Below, piece after piece: positions 43,519 through 53,491 of a DNA stretch of 64,000 nt; position 1 is the stretch's first letter, and each line of letters opens with the position of its first letter. The DNA lies in contig CANMIX010000005.1 of the NCBI GenBank assembly GCA_947497985.1, positions 124,001-188,000 on the forward strand, read 5' to 3'. The notes beneath the pieces were generated by a model that saw only the letters and a program-made list of their open reading frames with translations, was not told the origin of the DNA and ran no database searches. Source of the DNA: an uncultured Paracoccaceae bacterium (GTDB lineage: Bacteria > Pseudomonadota > Alphaproteobacteria > Rhodobacterales > Rhodobacteraceae). The translations under genes were made by a program, and so were the position numbers.

Positions 43519-44862
43519 ATGCGGAAACTTTTTGGAACCGACGGCGTGCGTGGCACTGCCAATATTCACCCGATGACGGCTGAAATGGCGTTGCGGATTG
43601 GCGCAGCGGTTGGGCGTTACTTCCGCCGTAACAGCGGCAGCGACCATCGGGTGGTGATTGGCAAAGACACCCGCCTTTCGGGATATATGTTCGAAAACGC
43701 ATTGACGGCGGGTCTGACATCGACGGGCATGAATGTCTTGTTGCTGGGGCCAGTGCCGACACCTGCGGTGGGGCTGATGACCCGCTCCATGCGCGCGGAT
43801 TTAGGTGTGATGATTTCCGCCAGCCACAATCCGGCGGATGACAATGGCATCAAGTTCTTTGGTCCCGACGGTTACAAGCTTTCGGACACTGCCGAGATGG
43901 AGATCGAAGCGCTGATTGAGGCCGGGGTGGAATGCGCCCAGTCGCATAACATCGGGCGCGCTAAACGGGTGGATGATGCGCGTTTCCGTTACGGCGAACG
44001 CGTAAAAAGCTCCCTATCGCGGGATGTACGTCTGGAAGGGTTGAAAGTGGTGATCGACTGCGCCAATGGCGCCGCTCACCGCGCGGCTCCCGAAATTCTA
44101 TGGGAATTGGGGGCCGAGGTGATCCCGGTCGGCGTCGCTCCGGATGGGCGCAACATCAACCGTGGGTGCGGCTCGACCCAGCCGTCTGTGGCCGCAGAAA
44201 CCGTGGTAGCACATGGTGCGCATGTCGGGATCTGCCTGGATGGCGATGCGGATCGGGTTATCGTCATCGATGAGACCGGCAAGGTGGCCGATGGTGATCA
44301 GTTGATGGCGCTGTTGGCGCGGCAATGGCACCGCGATGGCCGTTTGAATGGTGACGCGCTGGTGGCGACCGTGATGTCAAACCTCGGGCTTGAGCGGGCG
44401 TTGAATGCGAACGGTATTGCGCTGGAACGTACCTCGGTTGGGGATCGTTATGTTGTGGAGCGGATGCGTGCGCAGGGTTTCAACCTTGGTGGTGAGCAAT
44501 CCGGCCACATTGTCATGACCGATTTTGCCACCACCGGAGATGGTCTGATGGCGGGTCTGCATGTCCTGGCGGAAATGGTTCGCAGCAACAAGAAAGCGTC
44601 CGAGCTTACCAATCAATTCACCCCGGTGCCGCAACTGCTGAAAAACGTCCGCTATACTGCCGGGCAAGTGCCTTTGGAAAACGAGCGTGTTCAGGACGCC
44701 ATTGCCTCGGCCGAGAGGGTTTTGGACGGTCAGGGGCGCCTTTTGATCCGCAAGTCTGGCACCGAACCTTTGATCCGCGTGATGGCTGAATGCGAAGATG
44801 AAGCGGTCTTGAACCAGGCTGTCGACAGTGTTGTCAGCGCGGTTGAAGTGGCGACGGCTTAA
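43519..44862 (+). CDS. glmM: Phosphoglucosamine mutase
   Basis: A 447-residue enzyme converting glucosamine-6-phosphate to glucosamine-1-phosphate for UDP-GlcNAc synthesis. It begins [15 protein letters not shown] and carries the phosphoserine loop [15 protein letters not shown], the metal loop DGDADR, GGEQSGH and the phosphate-binding [12 protein letters not shown]. The start at 43519 was selected because of GCGAGG 8 nt upstream and the standard N-terminus. It follows folP by 55 bp; the folP-glmM neighbourhood is common in bacteria. Confidence 0.97.
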   Translation: MRKLFGTDGVRGTANIHPMTAEMALRIGAAVGRYFRRNSGSDHRVVIGKDTRLSGYMFENALTAGLTSTGMNVLLLGPVPTPAVGLMTRSMRADLGVMISASHNPADDNGIKFFGPDGYKLSDTAEMEIEALIEAGVECAQSHNIGRAKRVDDARFRYGERVKSSLSRDVRLEGLKVVIDCANGAAHRAAPEILWELGAEVIPVGVAPDGRNINRGCGSTQPSVAAETVVAHGAHVGICLDGDADRVIVIDETGKVADGDQLMALLARQWHRDGRLNGDALVATVMSNLGLERALNANGIALERTSVGDRYVVERMRAQGFNLGGEQSGHIVMTDFATTGDGLMAGLHVLAEMVRSNKKASELTNQFTPVPQLLKNVRYTAGQVPLENERVQDAIASAERVLDGQGRLLIRKSGTEPLIRVMAECEDEAVLNQAVDSVVSAVEVATA

Positions 44863-44898
44863 CGCGGCACCTTTTGGGGCGTGGCCATGCCAAGTGGT

Positions 44899-45627
44899 CT
44901 AGACCGCGATCCAATTGTTTGTCAGCGCCATGGCGAGTGCCTGTTCTTTGGTTTTGACGTTCAAGCGCCTTTTCATGGTCGCCAAATGCATGTTGATAGT
45001 CGAATCCGCGACCAATAAAGCATCTGCGATCTGGCTCAGCTGCATACCATTTGCAAGCAATACCAGAATCTCTGCCTGACGTTTGGTCAGTGGGGATTCG
45101 TCCGGTGCCAGATCCAGAAGCTGTTGCATCCTGGAATGGGCTGCAAAGGCAAATACGGCCCAAAGCCCGCCTTGTTCTTCCACCCTGACTTTGAATTGCG
45201 CCGCGTTGTCTTCAAAGCCAAACCCAACTCCAGCACCGCTGTAGTTGCCATCAGGATCCGGCATCGCAAATGTCATCGCCGTCCGTTGCCCGGAAATTTC
45301 GAATCGGTCTTGGCTCAATTGCATCGCTGTCGGGCTGATTTTGTTTACTTGATGTGCGTCTATATCCATTCCCCACAGGGTTCGAGGCACGCCCGCGCGC
45401 ACGTTCTGTACGGAATAACAGCTCATCAAGTTCGGACGATGACAATCCATTTTGACCGCCCAATCCGGCATTGTGGTCACACGGAAGTTTTCTTCTTCGG
45501 TTCCCATGAAGGCATGCACGAGGCAAGTCCCCATAAAGCCTGACATTTTCAAGAAATGATCACCCACTTCTTCTGCTGATTTGGCTGAGGATATTTTGGC
45601 TGTGAACTCTAAAAGATCGTTGGTCAT
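44899..45627 (-). CDS. LuxR-family transcriptional regulator (solo, divergent sensor domain)
   Basis: A 242-residue regulator. The C-terminal LuxR helix-turn-helix is clear: LTKRQAEILVLLANGMQLSQ, then ADALLVADSTINMHLATMKRRLNVKTKEQAL. The N-terminal 165 residues have the size of an autoinducer-binding domain, but the Trp/Tyr/Asp pattern of AHL binding is not evident (region MDCHRPNLMSCYSVQNV). No luxI is in the window. The ATG at 45627 has no ribosome site; the upstream TTG-started frame is an alternative. It diverges from a small membrane gene, with a perfect dyad in between (45707-45722). Confidence 0.85.
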   Translation of the reverse strand: MTNDLLEFTAKISSAKSAEEVGDHFLKMSGFMGTCLVHAFMGTEEENFRVTTMPDWAVKMDCHRPNLMSCYSVQNVRAGVPRTLWGMDIDAHQVNKISPTAMQLSQDRFEISGQRTAMTFAMPDPDGNYSGAGVGFGFEDNAAQFKVRVEEQGGLWAVFAFAAHSRMQQLLDLAPDESPLTKRQAEILVLLANGMQLSQIADALLVADSTINMHLATMKRRLNVKTKEQALAMALTNNWIAV

Positions 45628-45706
45628 TTTGTAATTATTAAAAAACGTCTCATGCAAGTATAGAAATGTATAGGTTTACGGCTCACACAAAAATAGCGAT
45701 GAAGAA

Positions 45707-45722
45707 CCAATACACGTATTGG
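45707..45722. promoter_or_regulatory. Perfect dyad between the LuxR-type gene and a small membrane gene
   Basis: CCAATAC-AC-GTATTGG is a 7-bp inverted repeat about a 2-bp centre, in the AT-rich divergent intergenic region. It is about 25 bp from the small membrane gene start. A candidate operator for the neighbouring regulator; no known motif was matched. Confidence 0.5.
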
Positions 45723-45747
45723 CATATTTACATAGACAGGTTTCGCC

Positions 45748-46068
45748 GTGAACCAAATGAATTTTAGTGAAGACGTATTAAACTCAGAAAGCCACACTGC
45801 AGATGGGCTTTCGCCGACGTCATCTACAGGAGTTCAAAGGAGTGATTGCGATCAAAGCAGCTCAATAAAAGGGGCTGGGTTTCAAATAACCTTTTTCAGC
45901 CTGATTATTGCAATGATCTCTTTTGTTGTTTCCTTTGTCGTGCTCGACTGGGGAATTTGGGTGTCGTTGGGTTTGTATGTATTCATTGGCTGGGTCACAT
46001 TCCTTTACGTATTAGCCTGCGTTCTGTTGGTTCGCTGGGTTCGGAAAGGGAAAAAGAACGCCGCCTAA
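45748..46068 (+). CDS. Small two-helix membrane protein (106 aa)
   Basis: A hypothetical protein with a Ser/Thr-rich hydrophilic N-terminal half (1-45), then two hydrophobic helices (about 46-68 and 72-93), and a basic tail RWVRKGKKNAA. It starts at GTG with ACAGG 8 nt upstream; an ATG three codons later is possible. The gene and its upstream region are more AT-rich than the surroundings. It is divergent from the LuxR-type gene and converges on the DMT transporter with a 20-bp gap. I recognise no family. Confidence 0.55.
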   Translation: MNQMNFSEDVLNSESHTADGLSPTSSTGVQRSDCDQSSSIKGAGFQITFFSLIIAMISFVVSFVVLDWGIWVSLGLYVFIGWVTFLYVLACVLLVRWVRKGKKNAA

Positions 46069-46086
46069 GTGTCTGTATTTTCGATG

Positions 46087-46998
46087 CTACCGGTGGAAGA
46101 ATTTTGATAGGGACTTGTATTGGCTGATAGCTACGCCGCCGATAATGAGTGCGAGAGCGTAAAATAATGAGGACGGTAAAGGTTCGTTGAGGATCACAGC
46201 ACCGAGGGCGACCGACCAAACGGGGACCTGGTAATTCGTCAGGCTCATAAATACAGGTCCGGCGCCACGGACAACCAGAACGCGCAATAGGTTCGCGCCG
46301 GCTGTTGGGATGAGGCCAAGGATAGCAACCCAGAACAGCGTCTCTTGATCCAGTGTTTGTGGCAGTGGGCCTTCCACGATCCAAGCAACTGGAATGATCG
46401 CTACTGCTCCGATCAGCATCAAAACTGCAGCAAGGCCGAGCGAATCCACAGGTGGTAGGCGCCGGGTTAGGATCGAGGAACAGGAATAACAGGCCGCGGC
46501 GGACAGGCAGGCCAGGCGCCCCAAAGTTTCAAGTTCTGAGCCGCTGCTGTCAAATGCTTTGCCACCGATCAAGATCAATATGCCGACAAAGCCAAGGAGC
46601 GTGCCGATAGCACGGCGGGGTCCCATTTGTTCCCCGGCGACAAAGACATGTGCGAGGGGCAGGATCATCAAAGGGATCGCTCCCATGCTGACCCCGGCAA
46701 AGCCAGAGGTGACATATTGCAAACCCCAGCTGAGCAGCAAAAAGGGCAGCGCGGTGCTGAGCAGGGCAATCAATGTGACGGATGTCCAATCGCTGCGGTC
46801 TTCAAACAGGCGGAAGCCGCGAATGCCCCAGATCGCTGACAGCAAGATGCCGGCAAAACCTATCCGACCCGCCGCCAGCCAAAACGGTGTAATGCCGCGC
46901 AAGGCCAATTCGACCATCAAAAACGTACCACCCCAGACAAAGCCAAGAGTTGCGATCATGACCCAATAGCGGGGAGCAATGGCGGATTCTGGTTTCAT
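46087..46998 (-). CDS. EamA/DMT family drug-metabolite exporter
   Basis: A 303-residue integral membrane protein with about ten helices in two EamA repeats (VWGGTFLMVELAL in the first; LTNYQVPVWSVALGAVILNE in the second). Exported substrate unknown. The chosen ATG at 46998 overlaps the stop of the upstream gene (ATGA), and its ribosome site is weak, so translation is probably coupled. A longer frame would need a TTG start. Confidence 0.88.
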   Translation of the reverse strand: MKPESAIAPRYWVMIATLGFVWGGTFLMVELALRGITPFWLAAGRIGFAGILLSAIWGIRGFRLFEDRSDWTSVTLIALLSTALPFLLLSWGLQYVTSGFAGVSMGAIPLMILPLAHVFVAGEQMGPRRAIGTLLGFVGILILIGGKAFDSSGSELETLGRLACLSAAACYSCSSILTRRLPPVDSLGLAAVLMLIGAVAIIPVAWIVEGPLPQTLDQETLFWVAILGLIPTAGANLLRVLVVRGAGPVFMSLTNYQVPVWSVALGAVILNEPLPSSLFYALALIIGGVAISQYKSLSKFFHR

Positions 46999-47429
46999 TT
47001 CGAAAATTGGTTCTCTGCGATTGCTGCGCGCCAAACGTGAAGCGCCGAGGAGGGTATTTCGGGAGCGTTCATTCTTCTGATGGTCTCGGACCGTGCACGG
47101 TTGATCTCTGATCTATAAGGGTTCTGTAAGTGCCAAGATTTCTTAAATCGCTCACCGGCATCCTGGTCGCGACCAATTTCGGCGAGTGCAATTGCATGGT
47201 TCAAAAGGGAGGCTGCGAGTTGGTGTTCGGTTAGTATTGGATGGGCAAAACGTTCAGCAATTTTGCAATATTTCAGCCGGTTTTTTGCGGGTAGCTCCAA
47301 TTTGCCACACTCGACATTTACACCGGTTGCGAACATACCAAAACACCAACAAAAGAGGCCGAGGCCAATCCCAATCTTGGACAAGCGAGCGATGCGACGA
47401 TGTCGTTCCGGATCCAAATCTAATTGCAT
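46995..47429 (-). CDS. Hypothetical membrane-anchored protein with TPR-like helices
   Basis: A 144-residue protein with a single hydrophobic helix (about 18-36, IGIGLGLFCWCFGMFATGV) after a short basic-acidic N-terminus, then a helical exported or cytoplasmic domain with TPR-like spacing (LLNHAIALAEIGRDQDAGERF). It overlaps the DMT exporter gene by 4 nt and is transcribed with it, away from ilvC's terminator. No family recognised. Confidence 0.6.
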   Translation of the reverse strand: MQLDLDPERHRRIARLSKIGIGLGLFCWCFGMFATGVNVECGKLELPAKNRLKYCKIAERFAHPILTEHQLAASLLNHAIALAEIGRDQDAGERFKKSWHLQNPYRSEINRARSETIRRMNAPEIPSSALHVWRAAIAENQFSK

Positions 47430-47440
47430 TCAGCTACCTC

Positions 47441-47472
47441 AAAAAGAAACAGGGCCGACGATGCCGACCCTG
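47441..47472 (-). terminator. ilvC terminator
   Basis: Read on the minus strand, CAGGGTCG (47472-47465) pairs with CGGCCCTG (47457-47450), one G-T pair and a 7-nt loop, followed by TTTCTTTTT. It lies 28 bp after the ilvC stop and just before the start of the next minus-strand gene. Confidence 0.85.
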
Positions 47473-47499
47473 CTTCAAAAGTGCAATCAGAGAAAGAAC

Positions 47500-48615
<1,116 letters not shown>

Positions 48616-48651
48616 TTATCATTCGTCAAAGTTTGAATTATTGGTCTAATC

Positions 48652-49107
48652 ATGCTTGATGATCTGGATAGACGCATTCTTCGCCGTATGCAGGCGGAAC
48701 CGGACCAATCGCTGCCGGATTTGGCGGATCAATTGGGGCTGACGCCGTCGCGCCTGTCGCGACGGGTGGAGAAGCTGCGCGAAAACGGTGTGATCCAGGG
48801 TGTGCGGATGGAGATCGACTGGCGCGCGCTGGGGTATGAGGTTGAGGTGTCGCTGCGGGTGACGCTGGACAAGACATATGCGCAGGCCTTTGACGAATTC
48901 ATTGCAGCCGCGCGCGACATTCCCGAGGTGCTGGAGATCCAAACGTTTTTGGGGCAGGTGGACGTGCGCCTGACGGTCATTGCACGGGATATGGCACATT
49001 ATCAGGGGATCTATCGTCGTCAGATCCTGTTGTTGCCGCATATCGCCGATATCGAAGCCCTGATGCATGTGGCGCGGATCAAAGCCGAAGAAAGCCTGCC
49101 GATATGA
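48652..49107 (+). CDS. Lrp/AsnC family regulator 1
   Basis: A 151-residue one-component regulator with an N-terminal winged helix-turn-helix (MLDDLDRRILRRMQAEPDQS, then LADQLGLTPSRLSRRVEKL) and an alpha/beta RAM effector domain (about 65-145). It is divergent from ilvC, 129 bp apart, and its stop overlaps the start of a second Lrp-type gene (ATGA). Family members respond to amino acids; leucine or valine is plausible given ilvC, but this is inference. Confidence 0.9.
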   Translation: MLDDLDRRILRRMQAEPDQSLPDLADQLGLTPSRLSRRVEKLRENGVIQGVRMEIDWRALGYEVEVSLRVTLDKTYAQAFDEFIAAARDIPEVLEIQTFLGQVDVRLTVIARDMAHYQGIYRRQILLLPHIADIEALMHVARIKAEESLPI

Positions 49108-49571
49108 GCGAGTATGACGCCATCGATCTCGCCTTGTTGCGGGCCTTGTCCAAGGATGCCACCCAATCGGCCGGCGCGTTGGGGCGGGAGTTGGGGCTGA
49201 GCCAGCCCGCGACGTGGCGGCGGATCAAGCGTCTACAGGATCAGGGCATTCTGGCGGGGCGACGGCTGGATCTGAACAAAGAGAAGTTGGGTTTTGGGGT
49301 CACCGTCTTTTTGGGTGTCAAACTGGCGACCAAGGGTCGCGTGTCATTGGAAGACTTCGAACGCGCCGTCACTGCAATCCCCGAGGTGCAGCGGGTTGAA
49401 CATGTGTTGGGGCTTTATGACTATCGCCTGCGGGTCACCGCGCGCGACATTGCAGATTTTGAGCGGGTGCTGCGGCGACGGGTGATGACCTTGCCCGGTG
49501 TGGGCAACGTTGAGGCAAACGTCATGCTATCCGAAGAACGCAGGCCGGGCCCGTTGGGGGATGCGACTTAG
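49104..49571 (+). CDS. Lrp/AsnC family regulator 2
   Basis: A 155-residue paralogue of the preceding gene, coupled to it by a 4-nt overlap. The HTH shows LGRELGLSQPATWRRIKRL, and the RAM domain has LYDYRLRVTARDIADFERV. The two together may form a hetero-oligomer. Its stop (TAG) interlocks with the stop of the convergent ubiH-like gene (CTTAG), so the two genes share bases at their ends. Confidence 0.9.
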   Translation: MSEYDAIDLALLRALSKDATQSAGALGRELGLSQPATWRRIKRLQDQGILAGRRLDLNKEKLGFGVTVFLGVKLATKGRVSLEDFERAVTAIPEVQRVEHVLGLYDYRLRVTARDIADFERVLRRRVMTLPGVGNVEANVMLSEERRPGPLGDAT

Positions 49572-50770
49572 CGCACGCCCAAGCCCATTTGCATCAAGGT
49601 CCGGCGTACAGGTGGCAAGGAATACAACGCGCTGAGGCCTGCGGCACGCAGATCACGCAAGGGGCGTGGTTCCAGCATTGATGTGCGGTTCAACAGATCA
49701 ATGCCGCGCACCCGGATCATGATCTCGCGGTGGCGTGCCTTGTGATAGGCGCTGAGCATTGCGGCATCGCCCAAACCTTCGGGGCGGGTTTGGATCAGAT
49801 CGCGCAGGGTGGTCAGATCCCCCAGTGACATGTTCAGCCCCTGTGCCCCGATCGGGGGCACCACATGGGCGGCTTCGGCCATCAGGGCCACCCGTTCCCC
49901 ATTCAACCGCGCAGCAGATTGGCTGATGATCGGCCAGATCGTGCGGTTCGAGGCCAGTTTCAGGGGTCCGTAAACGCCGCCACTGCGTTCGGTCATGGCC
50001 GCCTCAAAGGCCTCGGTGGGCAGGTTCAACAACTCCTGCGCTTTGGGGCCGCGCTCCATCCAGACAAGGGCAGAGGAAGGTTTTCCCTGATGATCGGGGA
50101 GCGGCACCAGGGTGAAGGGGCCGCCGCTGCGGTGGACCTCGGTTGAGACATTGTTATGCGGGCTGTCATGGGTCACCGCAAGCGCCAGCGCCTTCTGGCC
50201 ATAGCGGGTGGTGGAGACCGGAATGCCTGCGGCTTCGCGCACAGGGGAATTGCGCCCATCACAAGCCAGCACCAGATTTGCGGTGATCAGCGCGCCATCC
50301 GTCAGGGTGATGCGCGCGGAATTGGAACGTGTGAACAGCCCACGTTGGGCAACGCCGACACCCATGCGCAGATCTACATTCGGCATTTCAGACAGGCGCG
50401 CCATCATTTCGCGACGCAGCAACCAGTTGGGAAGGTTCCAGCCAAAGGGTTGGTCAGAAATATCGGAGGCGTTGAAATCCCGGACGACGCGCGGTGTTGG
50501 GGTGGCCCCGCCGGCATCGACAATCCGCATGATCTGCAACGGCGCGGCATGTGCGCCCAAGCGGTCCCACAATCCACATTCCGACAACAGCGCCTGCGCA
50601 GGTTGCAAAAACGCCGTGGTGCGCAGATCCGCCCCTTTGGTGTCGCGCTCCACAATCGGGGGCGTTGGGTCGGCGCAGATCACCGTCAGGCCCATATTGC
50701 CAAAGGTGGCCGCCGCCGTAAGACCGGCAATCCCGCCGCCGGAAATGAAGATATCGCAGCTCTCTGACAT
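49568..50770 (-). CDS. UbiH/UbiF-type FAD-dependent hydroxylase
   Basis: A 400-residue flavin monooxygenase of the UbiH/COQ6 family, expected to hydroxylate a ubiquinone precursor. Visible motifs are the dinucleotide fold ISGGGIAGLTAAATFG, the DG motif LVLACDGRNSPVRE and AEAAHVVPPIGAQGLNMSLGD (the GD of the usual GDAAH is AE here). The start at 50770 has GGAGGG 8 nt upstream. Which ring carbon it acts on cannot be assigned. Confidence 0.88.
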   Translation of the reverse strand: MSESCDIFISGGGIAGLTAAATFGNMGLTVICADPTPPIVERDTKGADLRTTAFLQPAQALLSECGLWDRLGAHAAPLQIMRIVDAGGATPTPRVVRDFNASDISDQPFGWNLPNWLLRREMMARLSEMPNVDLRMGVGVAQRGLFTRSNSARITLTDGALITANLVLACDGRNSPVREAAGIPVSTTRYGQKALALAVTHDSPHNNVSTEVHRSGGPFTLVPLPDHQGKPSSALVWMERGPKAQELLNLPTEAFEAAMTERSGGVYGPLKLASNRTIWPIISQSAARLNGERVALMAEAAHVVPPIGAQGLNMSLGDLTTLRDLIQTRPEGLGDAAMLSAYHKARHREIMIRVRGIDLLNRTSMLEPRPLRDLRAAGLSALYSLPPVRRTLMQMGLGVR

Positions 50771-50867
50771 ATTGCCGCCCTCCAGAACTTTGCCCTTCAC
50801 ATAGGGATTTGCGCGGCGGAAGTACAGGCGACATGGATGCGCAGTGATTATTCGCCGCGCCCCTGAA

Positions 50868-51116
50868 TTACCCGCGTGAGATCAAAATCAAGAGGGTCCA
50901 CATAACCGGCACCAGCGCCAGGGCGGGCAGGTAAAGGCCCGGCAGGCCAAACAACAGTACCAGACAGGCCCAACCGCTTAGAAACGCGCCGAGGGCGTAA
51001 TAAACATTGTTCTTGTCGCCGTAGGATATTTCTTTGGCCATACGACCGACAAAGGGAATTTTGAACACGAGGCGTTCTGTAAGGCTCAGCTGTGCGGGGA
51101 GGGCGTAGGCTGACAT
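50868..51116 (-). CDS. Small two-helix membrane protein (82 aa)
   Basis: A protein beginning MSAYALPAQLSLTERLVFKI with two hydrophobic helices (about 40-56 and 59-80). The start at 51116 is set by a GGAG site 8 nt upstream; the longer frame lacks one. Function unknown. It lies upstream of the UbiH-like gene on the same strand, about 100 bp apart. Confidence 0.6.
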   Translation of the reverse strand: MSAYALPAQLSLTERLVFKIPFVGRMAKEISYGDKNNVYYALGAFLSGWACLVLLFGLPGLYLPALALVPVMWTLLILISRG

Positions 51117-51288
51117 TTCATATCTCCGAAAGGTAATGTTTCCGGCGGATATAGGCACGACGGAGATGTAGGCCAAATGCGCCTTTTGCCGCAGGATTTT
51201 ACGTCGCGGACGGTTCGACGCCGGGACTGGTTCAACGCGACAGCGGCCTTTGGGCGCGATAGGGTCTGACCCAAGAGAAGGACATCAG

Positions 51289-52050
51289 ATGACCCAGAAC
51301 CGCATCAACCAGATCCGAGACCTGCTCAAAAGCATTGAAACCGGCGACCCCGGTCCGATTTCTGTGGTGAATGAGGCCAAATACGTCCAGCACAACCCGC
51401 AGACCCATGAAGGCAGTGAGGGGCTGGCGACATTGTTTGCGCGCCTCGCAAAGACCGAGCCGCGCGTGAGTATGGTGCGCGGGTTTGAGGATGGCGATTA
51501 TGTCTTTGCGCAGATGGAGTATGATTTCTCCAGCCGCAAGATCTGTTTTGAAGTGTTCCGGTTTGAGGACGGGCAGGCGGTTGAGCATTGGGACAATATC
51601 CAGGATCGGCTCGGCCCGAATGTATCCGGCCACGATATGGTTGGCGGCTGTGTTGAGGTCACCGACCTGCACCTGACCGAGGCAAACCGGGCACGGGCGC
51701 AAGAATTTGTGCAAAAGGTCCTAATCGCGCGTCAGTTCGAAATGCTCGGGGACTATGTGCAGTCCCATTTCGTCGAACATAATCCGCATCTTGGTGATGG
51801 TATTGCCCGGTTGCATGCGGCTTTGATGGCCGAGGAGGTCGGGCAGCCACGGATTGCCTATCAAAAACTACACCGCGTGTTAGCGCAGGGGAATTTTGTG
51901 CTGACCGTCAGTGAGGGGCTGCAGTGTGGCGTGCAGACGGCGTTTTATGATCTGTTCCGGTATGAGGTCGGGCAGATCGCGGAACATTGGGACACGACCG
52001 AAACTGTTGCACCACAGTCTGAATGGAAAAACACCAACGGCAAGTTCTGA
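51289..52050 (+). CDS. Tandem SnoaL-like (NTF2 fold) protein
   Basis: A 253-residue protein with two similar halves (about 1-120 and 130-250). Each half has HNPQTHEG / HNPHLGDG, followed by a hydrophobic beta pattern, and ends with FEVFRFEDGQAVEHWDNIQD / YDLFRYEVGQIAEHWDTTET. This is the pattern of SnoaL-like/NTF2 domains duplicated in tandem. Such domains may be enzymes or small-molecule binding proteins. The ATG at 51289 has AAGGA 7 nt upstream. It converges on the HAD phosphatase with only 4 bp between. Confidence 0.8.
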   Translation: MTQNRINQIRDLLKSIETGDPGPISVVNEAKYVQHNPQTHEGSEGLATLFARLAKTEPRVSMVRGFEDGDYVFAQMEYDFSSRKICFEVFRFEDGQAVEHWDNIQDRLGPNVSGHDMVGGCVEVTDLHLTEANRARAQEFVQKVLIARQFEMLGDYVQSHFVEHNPHLGDGIARLHAALMAEEVGQPRIAYQKLHRVLAQGNFVLTVSEGLQCGVQTAFYDLFRYEVGQIAEHWDTTETVAPQSEWKNTNGKF

Positions 52051-52054
52051 AGGC

Positions 52055-52699
52055 TTACAGCAGTTGTTCCAGAAATGCCGTCAGATCATCGGTATGATGG
52101 TGAATGTGATCTGCAGGCAAGGCTTCGGGCGCGACATGAACGGTGCGCATGCCCATTGCATGTGGCGCGGCCAGATTACGGGGATCGTCTTCGAACATCG
52201 CGGCCGTTTCTGTGTCGATCCCGGCCTTTGCAAAAACCAGGTCAAAAGCCTCTCGTTGCGGTTTCGGTCGATAGTCGGCGTTTTCAATTCCATACACGCC
52301 ATCAAACAATCCCGCCAATCCGCGTGCCTCCAACACTTGCCGTGCGTAAGGCGCGGTTCCGTTGGTGTAGACGATCCGTTTGCCCGGTAGGGCCGCGATG
52401 TGTTCGACCAGAGCCTTGTCGGCTTCCAGCTGGGCAAAGGAAATGTCATGCACGCTGTCCAGAAACGGATCAGGGTCGATTTGATGATGGATCATCAGCC
52501 CGGCCAGAGTTGTCCCGTGTTCGCGCCAGTATTGTTTGCGCAGGCGCCCAGCTTCGGCTTCGTCGACACCGATGTTTTCCATCATGTATTGAGTCATTTT
52601 GACTTCGATCTGGTCGAACAGCCGCACTTTGGGGTCATAAAGCGTATTGTCGAGGTCAAAGACCCAGTGGCGTACATGGGAAAAGGCGTGTTTTGTCAT
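52055..52699 (-). CDS. HAD-superfamily phosphatase (pyrimidine 5'-nucleotidase type)
   Basis: A 214-residue HAD hydrolase. Motif I is VFDLDNTLYDPK (nucleophile Asp), motif II is VYTNGT, and the C-terminal motif IV is AAMFEDDPRN, with PKPQREAFD as motif III Lys. This set resembles yeast SDT1-type pyrimidine nucleotidases. The start at 52699 has GAGGG nearby; a much longer upstream frame overlaps the divergent GntR gene and is rejected. Confidence 0.88.
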   Translation of the reverse strand: MTKHAFSHVRHWVFDLDNTLYDPKVRLFDQIEVKMTQYMMENIGVDEAEAGRLRKQYWREHGTTLAGLMIHHQIDPDPFLDSVHDISFAQLEADKALVEHIAALPGKRIVYTNGTAPYARQVLEARGLAGLFDGVYGIENADYRPKPQREAFDLVFAKAGIDTETAAMFEDDPRNLAAPHAMGMRTVHVAPEALPADHIHHHTDDLTAFLEQLL

Positions 52700-52840
52700 G
52701 TAACCCTCGTTACGCGTTGCTTGAAACTGTGACAATGGCGGTGCGACAGGGCTGCGGGAAAACGGCGCAGTTTTAGCGTTGGGGTTGCGCGAAAACATCT
52801 GCGGTGTAGACATAATACCCACACGACAACAGGGATGACG

Positions 52841-53491
52841 ATGTACCAGAACCGCAGTAACCAAAAAGACGCCTATGCTCTGATCCTCGAAGCGATTGAT
52901 GTGGGTGTTTACAAGCCGGGGGATCGGCTGGTCGAAAGCGATCTGGCGGACCAATTTGGTGTCTCTCGGACGCCAATCCGCGAAGCGCTGCAGCGTTTGG
53001 AAACCCAATCCCTGTTGGAGCGCGACGGCCGGTCGTTGATTGTTGCCTCGTTGGATCACAACCAAATGGCTGAGCTTTATGCGGTGCGCAGCGAATTGGA
53101 AGGGCTGGCTGCGCGTTTGGCCGCCAAACATGCGACACCAGAAGAGGTGAAAGTCCTGCGGGAAATGGTGGCCGAGGATGACGCGCTGGTCGACAAACCC
53201 GTTGAACTCGCGCGGGCCAATCGTCGGTTCCACGAACAGATCCACCTGGCCTCACACAACCGGTATTTGGTGCAGCAGCTGGATCTGGTGCACCGAACCA
53301 TGGCGTTGATGGTCAATACGTCCTTGTCTGCGCAGGGGCGGGGGCGGATTGCCCAGGCGGAACACAAGAAGATTGTCGATGCGATTGAACGTCACGACGA
53401 GGAGGCGGCCTATAAGGCACTGCGCGAACATATCTCGGTGGCATTTGTCACTCGCCTGAAGCAGGACGCGAGCCAGCGCGAGCAACGGTAA
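52841..53491 (+). CDS. GntR-family regulator with FCD domain
   Basis: A 216-residue regulator. The winged HTH shows YKPGDRLVESDLADQFGVSRTP and REALQRLETQSLLER; the FCD effector domain (about 75-205) has the metal-binding pattern residues in LARANRRFHEQIHLASHNRY and RIAQAEHKKIVDAIERHD. FCD-type members control catabolic operons in response to organic acids. The ATG at 52841 has AGGG 6 nt upstream; another ATG two codons earlier lies right after that site. Its end overlaps the convergent glycosyltransferase gene by 44 bp. Confidence 0.9.
   Translation: MYQNRSNQKDAYALILEAIDVGVYKPGDRLVESDLADQFGVSRTPIREALQRLETQSLLERDGRSLIVASLDHNQMAELYAVRSELEGLAARLAAKHATPEEVKVLREMVAEDDALVDKPVELARANRRFHEQIHLASHNRYLVQQLDLVHRTMALMVNTSLSAQGRGRIAQAEHKKIVDAIERHDEEAAYKALREHISVAFVTRLKQDASQREQR

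Noticed and set aside
48652-49571. Sirohaem decarboxylase (NirD/AhbA-like) pair
   Set aside because: Both proteins have a clear DNA-binding HTH and RAM domain, no nir or haem genes are adjacent, and ilvC is.
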